Positions 22,159 to 35,100 of a stretch of DNA of 64,000 nt are shown here, one piece after another. Numbering within the stretch: the stretch's first letter is position 1; every line of letters begins with the position of its first letter. The position numbers and the translations under genes are program-made. The notes under the pieces are model-generated. The model was not told where the DNA came from and did no database searches. It saw nothing but the letters and a program-made list of their open reading frames with translations. The stretch is from Anthopleura xanthogrammica (lineage: Eukaryota > Cnidaria > Anthozoa > Actiniaria > Actiniidae). Location: positions 2,481,001-2,545,000 of the forward strand of contig OZ025206.1 in assembly GCA_964019055.1 (NCBI GenBank). The letters are read 5' to 3'.

Positions 22159-25100
22159 ATGATTCGAGACCACGTTTCTGCACCGGGCATCGGTTCCTCG
22201 GTAAGATTGTGAAATCTGTTATTGTTTTTGTTGGAGTGAAGCCTTTTATCTTCCACTACCAGCACCAATCAGACCTGTATTTAATTCAGCTGATGTTTTT
22301 CGTGTGTATTCGATCTACAGTCTTTGGACGTTGATGTTAAAAACCCTCGTACTCACATCGATAAAGGGAAAGCTCTTTACACAGACTATGAAATTGAAGT
22401 CAAGGTAAGCTTATGTTCTCTCTATTTTTCTGAATTACTTGGTACTTATAGTTAACCCTAGCACTGTTACTTCAAAAGCAGCATATTCTGTTATTCTTTA
22501 ACGCTGTTCGATAATTCATAAGCTTGATCTTATGGTCGGTTCATGTTGGCCTTTTAATATTGTTTTGGTGAGGTAGCTTCAGCTTGCATGTTCGCATGTT
22601 CAAGTTATTCGTTTTTCGGACGTATTGAATTACAAAACACTGCATTAGTCACGCTATAGACATGCTTTTAACTTATTTTTGGCCTTTTCTACGATTTATA
22701 CTTCTGTCTTTACAATGTTATTGTGTTTTTAAGAATATTAATTTTACAAGAAACTAATATTGATGATGCAAGCATTATTGTGATGCATGCTGGTCTAGCT
22801 GGGTTATACACAAAGTTGGACCAGCGTGAATCTTATTTATTTGTAAAGTTTTGATAGAGACATTGCAGACTGACATATAGAGAAGTTTCTAAAAATGGCG
22901 GCTCAGTAAAAATTCAGTATACTCGATCAGTAGCATTGAGATCCTGAAAATACGTACAACCTCTTTGTATAAGCTACTTGAACCTTTTATTCTTACTCCA
23001 ACATAAAACATGATTATTATTTTCCAGACAAATCATCCCTCGTTTCCTCTGTTTTACTCCAAAACACGTAGACGTTATTCAGAGTTTGTTTGGCTTAGAA
23101 ACCAACTGGGTCTCAATGATGTCATGATGCAGTAAGTATGAACTGTGTAGTATTACGTAATAAAGCAGTTTTCATATGGCTGTGAAAAGCTTGCTCCATG
23201 AATGCGGTTGTGACACGGCAAGGCACTGCCACCAGACCAATCACATTGCATGAGGATTTACTCTCCATCCAATGAAATGGCTGAAACACAGCATGAACTC
23301 GGCACACACATGGTCATCCCAGGGTCACGTCACTGCCAGACCAATCACAATTCTTGAAAAAAACAATCAGCCAATTAAAGTTTTCAAAAGCATCATGGTC
23401 ACTGCAAGGCACCCATACAGAATCAAGCTTTTTGCAGTCATGTGAAAACTCCACAATAGACCTCTACCTTGGAATAACTTGTTTGCATAGGCTTCAGAAG
23501 TGGATCTGGGAGAAGGTTGCAGGAGATTCCCTCTCCCCTATATAGTTGAGCTGATATCTAAGTGCATTATTATTGGTGCTACAGTTTGTGAGTATCATGA
23601 TCATAAATGGTGTGTCCCCTCCTAAAAAAAACCCTGGATCTGACCCTAGGCTTTGTACATGTATATATATTTAGGGGGTAATAACCAGACTAAAACATTT
23701 TGAAATGAAGAGGAAAGGGATATCCTGAGCCCACAAGCCCTTTCCCCTCTGTGGTGCCTGCAATACACTCTCCTTACACAAAATTATGGCTTTATAATTA
23801 TGTACCTGCAAGCATTTGTTTTACCCGTATTTCTACATGATTCATAGTGCTGCTCCAAGATTACCTGGAAAGCAACTGATTGGGAGATTTAAAGAAAGTT
23901 TCTTACAAGAAAGAAGTGAAGGTTTGAAAAGATTTCTAAGAAGGTAAATTTGTGATGATATTATATTAAGCTGATTGAAAACTAGAGTTTGCAGATCACG
24001 GCACATGGAATACAATACAGTACATATATTGCTCTTATAACACTATGATGTCACAGCTTGTTTACATAGGCAAGAATAAAAGGCTAAATCTTCTTTCATT
24101 TGGGATATTTAGTATAATATTTAGATATTCTCACTCTTCACCAATTAACTCATAAGCCAAATTTTATTGTGATATGATTTGTTTTGCTGCTATTAGAAAT
24201 GTATTTTGTCTTCCAAATTGAGCTGCATTCCAAAGTGCTTCAAGGGGTCTTTATATAGATGTACATATGAATATTATGTATGTTGGCTAGAATTCAAATA
24301 GATCAAGTTCTGTACTTTTATTGCATTGTTACAGTACGTCTTGCAATTAATTAATTATTGGTCTATTTTATTTACAGGATCGCCGCAGAAAATTCCTACC
24401 TTCAAGAGCCTTCATTTCAGTTATTTCTGCAGACTAACCTCAGTATATCAGAGATGAATCATTATATGAAGACAAGAACCACTGGAGCTATAAAATCATT
24501 GATTATGAAGTTGCATACAAACGGTTTGAGAAAACGTGAGAGAAAAATATCTACAAAACAGCGAAGCAATGAGTATCCACTGACAAAAAAGTTAGTGATA
24601 AATCTTATTTGTAATTTGTATACTTATGATTAAATAATGCATATTTTTTTAGAAAAATATTTTTTTTAGAATTAAAAAAAATATGCATTGTAAATACAAT
24701 AAATTGGTACATTTAAAATGTATCTATTCTTACCTCTCTGAACATTGTAACAAAAAATACTGGGTAATTTCAATCAGCTGATAAAAGTTGTTGAATCTCA
24801 TTATCTGCCCAAAATGGTGGTTAATCACTGACTACCACGTGCTGTCAGCCAGAAAGAATTCTATTCAAAACTTGTAATTTAGCTGATGAGCATTCCATAA
24901 TGAGACAAGAAACAAATGAATGACAGCTAGTGATATCAAGCAATGCAAACTTGTCTAAAAATGAGGGCCACCTTGCATGGGTCTCATATTCCTTATTAGC
25001 AGTGTGACAGAAGAGGGGACTGCTAGATTAGCTACACTTGCTGTCATCACATCTCTAGGATGCACAGAGCCTGCCACTGGATGGATCCAGGATTTAGAAT

Positions 25101-26533
25101 TTGGGTGATACTGACAACCTTCTAAGCAGGGCTGAGATTGTTGTTCCATGGACATAGTACAGTCTATACTCAATCTGAGATGTTATGTTTGTGGTGTTCC
25201 ACTCCTGCATGAAGGAATGTATGTGTAGTCATGTTAGTGAACCTCCCCTGGATCTGCATCAAAATGGATTCTTAATAGAAAAGTTATTCAGTATTCACTA
25301 GCTTGTGCAGGGGCTTAGAAAAAATCCAAGTCCACCTGACAGGAATTGGTTGAGGATGCTCTACTGGCAGACTCATGTGGTTATGGTCACTTAATGGTTG
25401 ATCGATTCGTGTTCCCTTTGTTATTAGAAATTTGAGGCAGTATGTTGGAGGGCGTGGCTGGTCTTCTCAATATGGCGATGGTTACTATTCTCTACCCTTT
25501 GGGTATAGAGATGAAACTGATTTTGAGGAAAAAGGTTTGTAGTTACTCATTTAACAATTCCTTTTCCAGTTGTTCTCAAAAGCCCTCATGGAATCATACA
25601 ATTTGCCATCACAAGAAAATAGGGTTTGGGGGACATCAATCAAAGTTTTTCCTAGACTTTCTTGGTTAATAGTTTCTTCACAGCTGTCATTAATGACACA
25701 GGCTTTGAGGGGCATGTGCAGGGGCATTTGTATTTGGGATTTCCCAAGGGGAGAGGAGTACACAAATCTGAAAAAACTGCCATTTTGTTTGTTTGTCCCC
25801 TCTGAAATGCTGAACCAAAAAAAAGGGTTGGGGGGATTTTTCAGAACATTATAATAATTATCAAATCACATTTTTTTATTGCTACAGCCAGATTGTTTTA
25901 TTATTTATCACTCTTTTTCTACCAAGAGGGTAGTCACAGTCACCCTGGGACATCCCACAGATATGCCCCTGATGTGACTATGCAATGTCATGGAAACATC
26001 ATGATTGATATCTACCAATCCCCTATTTTGTCGCAACCCAAAATTGTATGATTCTGTGAGTGCCGTTGTTGAAAACAACTTACTTTAATATGTAAACTTA
26101 AATCATTGTGCTCTCTTCATCCCCTATGTTTGGTTACACAAAAAATGAATCTCATATTTTGAAATATGTTCCAGATGTACGCCAGCGCAGCAGTACCCTT
26201 AACGCAGGAGCCCTTCCTGGAGGTAGATTAACATTACCAACAATTCCAGGCAGCATGGATGAAGATTTTCCATGCAGTGGAAGTGAGCTCACCACAACAA
26301 CTGACGAGGAAGATGACGTGGATCTTCAGCCTTTAAGTGCGAGCTGGCATGGCTCTCATCATGATCACGTGGACTTTATACTGGACGATTATGAGATTAT
26401 TCCAATTGATGTTATTTCTCAGATTAAGGATGAACACCAAGCGGAAATTTCTGATCTTGGGTATTTAGATTTAACTACTACTACTGATCAACTCAACAGC
26501 TACAGCAATGAACAAGCCTGCTTTGATTTCTAG
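22159..26533 (+). CDS. SNX10/SNX11-like sorting nexin with PX domain
   Basis: Seven exons: 22159-22200, 22321-22404, 23028-23131, 23848-23943, 24378-24590, 25428-25534, 26175-26533 (1005 nt, 334 aa), all joined in frame. The PX domain covers about residues 15-130. DVKNPRTHIDKGKALYTDYE starts it, RRRYSEFVWLR supplies the phosphoinositide-binding Arg and Phe/Trp core, PRLPGKQLI is the PxxP-type loop, and ERSEGLKRFLRRI closes it. SNX10 and SNX11 are PX-only nexins binding PtdIns3P on endosomes; SNX10 acts in endosome/vacuole and cilium traffic. Human forms are 201 and 270 aa; this one has a longer tail with an acidic stretch (SELTTTTDEEDDVD). The start ATG at 22159 is the first in frame. Exon 1 (14 codons) is the least certain part. 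Confidence 0.88.
24203..24253. mobile_element. MITE family 1, half copy
   Basis: Only the right half remains: TTTTGTCTTCCAAATTGAGC then TGCATTCCAAAGTGCTTCAAGGGGTCTTT. It lies in intron 4 of the sorting nexin gene. Confidence 0.55.
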
Positions 26534-27982
26534 AGCTATGAAGCCTGTTTCTGTAACCACGGCAACCTTTAGATGTCAAATTTAGAATTTCTATTTCGGT
26601 CGGATTTAGACATTTTTAGGATTTTAATCACCAAACCAATTGGCTCATCATCAGGGTGCAATGTATAAATCTCGTAATACTATGTTCTGTCATGCTAAAG
26701 GTGTTTGATTGGCATCTGTCAATCAAACATTTGTTTAAATCAGACTGCAAATTTGCACTATTTGTTTCCTTTAACTAGTTGTTAATTCCATCAAAATGGC
26801 TGCCATTGTCAAACTCATTGGTTGTAAACAATTGATTGGACAGATTTAGAAGCCAGAGCAAAGGTTTTCTGGGGTGCAAGAACATGAAACTTTTTATTTT
26901 TTATGATGTTACTGCAACAAAAATGTTGGTGTCACGTTTTCTTTAGCAAGCAAGAGACAAAACAGTCATCAAGAGCAATACATATGTTGTGTGTCGCAAG
27001 TCTGAGCCTAACTTAAATCCCAAGGCATATTGCCAAATATTACTGTATAAAGAAAGAAATAATATGCAAGGAAACGAGCAGAGCATTAAGATAAAGCAAG
27101 GATGCACAATTATAATATATTAGCAAGTTGAATGAAAATTGCTACAATTTTAGGCATTAATTTATAGTCAAGAACGAATTTTAAAACTTAAATTTCACGA
27201 CTCAAGGCTCATTTTCAAGAGTTTTGACCTGTGAATTAGTCATACCCTGACTTAAACCAGCACATATGTTGTTTCAGGGTTTAATGATATATTTTTCAAA
27301 GCATTTTAATTTGTAACATAAGTTTAGTAACAAAGTATGTAAATAAACATTTCAATATTGACGACATATTTTTTTTGCATTATCTTTGAAGAATAGACTT
27401 TGGCGTAATTTTTTCCCATTTCAGATCATTTCAGAGTATCATTTCTTTGTTTAACGGTTGAACATGAGAAGACAAATGAATATGGATAATTCTCCAAAAA
27501 AGAATGTAATCCCAAAATTTGGAACAATAGATGCGGTATTTACTAGACTGTTATCTTTTTTTTCACTCCGAAATCCTTGCAGCAAACTTTGAGTTAATTT
27601 CCCCCAAAAACCCTAAAATGTTTTTTCCCTTCATTTTTTTTCGTCAATTAATTAATAACTGCCTAGTTATTCCTAATAGTCATTTATATAGAATTTATAT
27701 ATATTTATAAAGAACGCTATAGAATTCGAAGAAAATGAGTTCATTTCGAAGAAAAGATGACGTAGATCAAATCAGTTCTTTATTGGACATTAGAAGGGCT
27801 TTTCGAACGTCAATTATGGAATTCCAAATTTCATCGATGCCGCCAAATTTGTGAATTTTCTTTAAAGTTTCTTTGGAAACTTCGAGTTTACGTTCGCTTG
27901 TAGATTAGAATCATGGCAATGTAGTTGTATCGAAGCGACTTTTCTCTTAGTAAAACCTAGTAGTCTAGCTAGTTGGACGAAA
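26534..27982. other. Intergenic spacer / SNX 3' UTR
   Basis: About 1.4 kb, AT-rich, without a supported coding region. It probably includes the sorting nexin 3' UTR. AATAAACATTTC near 27342 could serve as a poly(A) signal. Confidence 0.4.
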
Positions 27983-29121
27983 ATGGTTATTCGTTCGAGC
28001 TATCCGGTTCCTGTGGTAGGGTATCGTTTTGTGAATAACATCTGGGAAACACGATCTGAAGTGGACTTCAGGTGCAAGGTAAACCAGAATTAATATTCTT
28101 TATATTCAGCAGATTTTCGATTTTCGATTTTCGCTGAACCACAACTATATGGCATGCATGTAGTAACACTACAATGGATTCCCATCACACTCTTGCTTCT
28201 ATTTTACTTTTCTCATCTTGTACGTCTGGTCCGGTGGTATTAGTATGTTATGATATGGCAAAATAAATCTCTGAAGACTGCTGCATTTTTGCGCTAGCTA
28301 GTTTCTGTCTTCATCATGAATTTGGAATAAATAAAGAATTTATAAGTACTAAGAAAAACGAAGTAAAAAGAAAAGCCGAAAAACTTCGAATTTAATCACC
28401 TTCTAGAGTCTGTTCTCATCCCTCATGACGTACGTATCACAGCTTTAACAGCCATTCGGGATCGATTCTCACTCCATTATAAGCCTAACGAGGATTACAT
28501 CCCTTGTCTGTTGAGGAAAAAGTTTAACCTTGTATATTATTCGTCATCTTTTTTTCTTTACATCTTTAGAGCGGTTTTCGTATGAAAAATTTACGGCACG
28601 GATCGCGCCTTGCCGTGACCGTGTCAGTGCCTTACCGTGTATGAAAACATTCAAATTTCCGTGTCGTATCCGCGCCGCGCCGTAACCGTGCCGTCTGCCG
28701 TGACTCGGTGTGCGCGCGACAATTAATAGTGTTCACGCGGAAGTTAAATATAACACCACGCGTCAACAATACATCCTGTAGCCACTACCTGGTAAGCGCG
28801 CATTCCTTTCTCAAGAGTCAGGCTCAAACAAAAGTCTTTTAAGATAATTTGTTGTATTTGTTGATGCAGGAACCTCATCTCACTACACCTATTGTTCAGT
28901 CAAGTAGGAACTTACGTCCACTGTCAGTCTACGAGGCATGGGGACAAGTACCTCGTCGGCATTTCAAAGCACTGCTTTATAAGCCTTCCGGACACGGTAA
29001 GCAACATGTAGAAAATTAGATTTATCATTGAGTATTGCTTTCTTTTTCAGATGAATCCTTGGTTAAATTTATTGGCTAAATTTTGTGCTAGGCCAGGAAT
29101 GAAGGGGGGAAATATTATTTT

Positions 29122-29171
<50 letters not shown>

Positions 29172-32100
29172 ATATTATTATTTCACACCTGTTCCAAGGG
29201 AATCAGCTAATCAGCGATCCTTTTGTTCAAAACTCAAAATTTTCAAGTTTGGCTAATTCTTGGGCGCCATAACTACGGGCTTTTCTCGAGAACAACTGGA
29301 GAATTTAAGATAAATCTCACATTCAATGGAAATTTATATACCAAATACCTTCTATAAATAGCAAAATTTGTATATTTTTTGTGTGTTACTAAGGAATGTT
29401 TCATTTTTATAATTTGCATTGAGACATTCAAACTTTGCTTCAGCACCCAGCATGAAACTTTAGAAGCTGAATACACAGTTATTTAAAAAAGATAGTTTAA
29501 TAAAAACGATGTATTGTGAATTGATGCTCAAGGCATTGTAAAAAACAAGAGTCTTTCAGCCAAAACCAGGGCAAACGAACTACAAAGCGCTTTTTGTACA
29601 AATACAGTTTGTTGGTTTTCTCCTGTGCTTCAAGGTTTTTCTTCGAGTTTCTCCGTTCAAAGACTCAACTTCTAAACTATTCATAGCCAAAGGTATAAGT
29701 GTGATTTATTCTATATCTTCAAGACCATTTGTTTTTACAAATTAAAAAAAAAATAGGAGCAATTTGAAAAGATCAGTTCTCCGTTTAGTTTCCACATAAA
29801 AATGTCATAACTAGGCCAATAATGTTGATAATGCCTTGGATACACATATCAAAATTGAATAACTTTCATGATTTTGACAAAATATCTGAAGAGAAACTTC
29901 GCCAGAGCCGTAATTAGATGGTTAAATCATTTTTTCCCCCTTTTTCATTTTTTCAAGGAACTTTTTAATTTTTTTAAAGCATTTTTCCTCACAGAACGAC
30001 ATGTTCCCAACCTTTAACTACGAAGGAATTTTCTAAGCATTATATTCACGAAAATATCCTGCTAAGTGAAGATATTTTCCACTGCATACGCGCAAATATT
30101 CCTAACGACAATTTTTCTGTATCAATATTTGTAAAATCTTGAACCATATCTTTTCTCAAAACAAAGTATAATCCCATAATCTCAAGTGAATAGAACCTTC
30201 TAATCTTGAGCAAACTAAAGAATAGACGCTACTATCCCTGGGGAATGCTTAACAGCGGTTGCTATAGACAACCAGTATAAACTTTGTACGGTTTGTCCGC
30301 GAGGAGGAAAAGACTATACGCATTTCTTTACTTTGGCCTAAGTATAAGCAACTTTCGACTTAAATAACACATAAATGCTGAAACTAAAAGAACCGGAGTG
30401 GTTTAATGGCTGGAAGGCAAACTGTAAGTTCGTTTATAATTATGTATGTGTAGTGATTAATCTTTTCTTAAATTCACGTGGAACTTGAAAGGATTGACTA
30501 AAGTGAAATCTCTTGACTAAACAGTTAAATGAGCACATTCAGAATTTAAGAACTTAATTAAACATTTCTTTCGGTCAGAAAACTTCTCTTCCGTATCTCA
30601 GAGAAGACTTACTCTTATAATACAACATTATAATAGAGGTCTATGAAGGATACATTTCAACTTTTAAAGCTCGAACATTTTAGCATTTATGTGTCATGGT
30701 TACAGCTCCTTTCTCTGTCTTCGTAGTCAAGTCAATAAATAAATTGACTGAATCTTGAATCTCGACATCCGAATATTCTTTGATGACAGAGAAGCAAACA
30801 AACTACTGAAGTACTGATTTTGAAAATTTCAAATAAATCAAACCGATACTATTTTGATCGTCGAGGTGTCAAAGGTTAGATGCTCTAAAAACGTGCTAAC
30901 ATATTTACGGCTAATTGTCGTGCAAGGACAAGCGTAAAAAAACTAAAAAATAGACTGAAAAAGTGGTCAAAAAGTAAGCGAACAAACAGAAAAAAATTTA
31001 ATTTCTACAGGTTCAGATTGTTTCTTGAATAATTAATAAAATAAGAAGTTTTGTAGAATTTACGGAAGTGAGAAATCAACATGTCGTGCGCGCGGCAAGC
31101 TGGCATGCAGTGACACTGAGAGGGGTTCCATATTTTCTTTTTTGAGCCTATAGAACCACACGAAAAAATATGATTAAATTTCCTTTTGTTTCTATTCACG
31201 CTAAAACTACCCTCTCGAAGAAACTTTAATAACTAAAAATACAACCATTTTTTTTTTATTCAAAACATAACTATTCCAATTTTGAGAAAACTGGAAAAAA
31301 ATTCATTTACTTTCGCCTTTACTAAATTATTTTTTCTGTATGCTTTTTACCTTGAAAAAAAAGGATAAATCATAGGTGCATATATCTAGATTATTGGTAA
31401 AAATATGAAGGAGGCTACAACAGCAGTCAGTGGAACGACATATCACCATGGCAAATCTCAGTGGTTTGTTAAAGGTCAAATATCAGGGGGTACCCATGGG
31501 AGTGGTTTGCTCTACGGCAGTGATGGCAAGGGTAAGGATTGGGTTTGAATATGTGTGAGTTGTGTTGCATGTATTTTGTGTTAGGGGACGGTTCATTGAA
31601 AAGGAAAAAAAGGAAAGAAAAGAAAATTCTTGGATAAGTAAGATTGAAAAAAAAAATCAACTTTAAAATAAAATTTGTTTCGGACAAATAAGATTTGTAT
31701 AAACCCTCCTTAGCACATCCAACATGTCATCCGAGTCACCAAAGCACGACTGTATGTTAGTATTGCACTATGCTGTCTACTATCATTCACTAAAGCACTG
31801 TGTGATATAGTACACTAGCTGTACCTTGTATCTATGCATATAATATCATAATTATATACAATTTATTAATAAAAGTGTCATAACATTTTGATCTAACTGT
31901 AAATAAAGCCATACACAACTAAGGAAAGGTCTTGGACAGAGTAATCTAATGTGTTAATGTTTTGAATCCACTATAGTGAGAGTTCAAGGGATTATGGTGA
32001 ACTAGCTGAGAAACAGAATAAAGAACACTGTCTTGCACTTTATTTCACTGTTTTTATCATTTTATCACCTTGCACGAGTGACATATCAGCACTTTTGTTG

Positions 32101-35100
32101 GCACTCAACTTCACTGCATGATTTATTTTTTCCTTTTAGGATTCTATGTCACACCCCCCATCCCCAACTTGTGAGGGATTTATTTGAACCCAAATCGAGA
32201 TTTTCACCTCCCCTAAATCTCAACCTCTCTCCATTTCACTTTCTGTGAAGTAACTTGATCTATTTCTGGTAATTTAAAAAAAAAATCAAGTAATAGACAA
32301 ACATTGTCTATTTATTCTTTATCTCACCAGCATTGCCTAAAGATCCCCAAAAGACAGACCCCTTGAGCCAGCTACAGAGGGAATCTGAGTCCTCAAGCTA
32401 CTCAAGAGCATATCGCCTTCAAAACTTACATGACATAGGCTATGAAACAAACGTGGTATCTACAAACAATGCACCCATTGGGTCATTAGGGAACGAGAGT
32501 CACCGCAGGAAACAACATTTTGTTAAAGGAGTTGTGAGTATATTAAGTTAATTATGGACTCATCATTGCATGCTTATTCGGCGCATGAGGCGGGGCAGTG
32601 GCAAAAAATAGGGAGGATCCATGAGGGATCCCAGATGGCCTCAGTGACCTCCTTCCAATTAGCAGTTTTGTACTTTGGGAGGGGGGGTGATGACTAGCTA
32701 GACAATGACTCGAGGTTAGCTGGGAGAGAACCCTGCCATTGAAAATCCTGCATATATACATGTTATTAAACCCCTGTGAACAAATCTGTAACGTGTTACA
32801 CCTTTGCTATCAAAAATGATTTTGGGTTGCTCTTAAATTTCTTGATCTTGAAAAGTATTTTTTATTTTGATGTTATACAGGTCCCAGGAGGTTCAATTGA
32901 AAACAAAATGATTTATGGGACAGATGACCTCTTGAGACAGTCTCAAGAAAGACAGAAGCTGCAAAACAAAGAAAATCCTGTTGGATTCATGTATGGCACA
33001 GAAGCTGCCACTAATGTCGGCAAACCAAAGCCATCCAGGAAACCAAACAATGCTCTCTTACTGGAAGCAAAAACGTAAGTTGCACAGGATGCCAATAGTA
33101 CAAAGGGAGCGAGTGCCATGGCACTTCATCTCTCATACAAAGCAAACAAATCCCTCTCTTTCCTCGGGATCCCTCAAGGAAGATGAACATTACAAAAATA
33201 AAGCTAGGGACAGTTGATATTGCGAGCCATGTCACACAATGCATTTTGTTGTACACAATGCTGCTGAAGAAGAAAACAATCCTACTACAGTGACATTGCT
33301 ATATAGGACAGCCTTATTGTTTGAAAAATGAATGTACATGTATGTACACATCTCTCCAATTGTTGTTTTGTAATTGCATGTCTAGATTTGAAGACCAAGC
33401 TGCTAAAAACATGAAGCTAGCATTTGATCAAGGTAAGTACCCATTAAAATAATACTGTTGGCATATAATAAAATCTGAATAGACATTTCTGATTTAGCGG
33501 CATGAGTGGCCGGCATATAGTATATGCCTATTCCGCTTATATGCCGCTAAATTGGAAATGTCTAATCCAAAAAATCAATCAGATGCATTCAAAACTGCAT
33601 CAACAAAACAGTACCCAGCCTTCACAGTTCTCTGTGCCATTATTGAAAGGTAGAGTATATACGTAGCTGTCCCTTTGCTTTATTGAAGTGAGACATGATG
33701 AAGTGACCCTGTATTGATAGAGACATGAATAATTGTCCACTTTTGAAAAAGGTCTATCATCACCTCAGGTCTTGCTTTGATGCAAAAGCACAGCTACCTT
33801 TCAAGATGGGGCAGGGAACTGTGAAGGGGACTATAAAATTGCAAATCAAAGCAAACAGTTGTAAGAGTTTTGAAAAGCAACTGATAGCATATTGTATGTA
33901 CTGTTTTTTGCAGATGAATTCCTTGAACAACACAGAAGAGAAAAAAGGAGACAATGGGAAACCAAGGAAAATGAAAAGAAGAGGGTAGGACATCCCATTT
34001 CATTCTCATTTTTCCACAATGATCAAATTATGATTTTTTAAATCTCTTTTTTTCTAGGATCTTGAAATGTTAAGGTCATTTGAACCATGGGGTCGACCTG
34101 GAGGTGGTGCTCCCTTGGTAAGAAATACACCTCGAATAAATAATGTCCCCAAATTCTTCTGTGCTTGCATACATTTGTAGATGATCAATGCTATATAATA
34201 ATCATATTGAACAATTTTTGGTTTTAACATTTAGTCAAATGATACTGATAAGTTGGAAACAAGACGTACCAAGTCTTTCAGAACACTGCAAGATGAGGTA
34301 AATTATAAAACTTATTGAAATATTATCGAAAAGCACAAATACTACACACATTTATGAATGACAACATTGAATGTGTAAACTACTTAAAGATAGATTCTAA
34401 TAAATAAATTGTGATTGTGGTTCCAAAAAATATTGATTTTCATACCCCACCATAGAGGAAATCAGAAATTCCCAGGGGATGGGGGTCAGAGGAAAAACAA
34501 AATTACAAGGTTGATATGGAAGAAAATTGGAAATTCCAGATGGGTTGGTGAACCCCTTTCCAAATATCCTCCATTGTGGGGTATTGATATTTTTTTGGAA
34601 CCACATGTTAACTTTTCGAAAAGCATCATGATTCACACTTTGGCTTCAGGTTTGTGTATAAAAGTAGTGATTAATTCTCTTTAATATTCCATTTTATCTG
34701 ATCAGCAATCTACACCTTTTGGTACTCTGCAAAGAGGTGGTGGTGGTGCACCCAAAAGAACAGAATCTGGAAAACCTATGACTTCAATGCGAGGGGATCC
34801 TGAACTAAGATTTCCAATTTATAGTCAGAGTGCTGATACTGATCCTAACTTGGTGAGCTGAGTAGCTAGAATAGGCTGATTTTTTGCTTAGTAATTACAA
34901 GTTTGAGGTGTCATTGTTTAACTGACATTTTCATATTTTTTCAGAGGTACAAAAAGGATTCTGGGTATCGCAGGGATCTTGGTAAGTCATAATGTGCATT
35001 GTAATATAAGTAGCAGTAGATAATAGCAGTTATTATAGATGCATGCAAATGAGACAACAAGCATTGTATCGACCCGATAGCCTCACTTGCATGATTCTTA

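Noticed and set aside
29051..29272. Open frame with a polyleucine run, suggesting a membrane segment
   Set aside because: The leucines are the translation of a TTA microsatellite in an intron.
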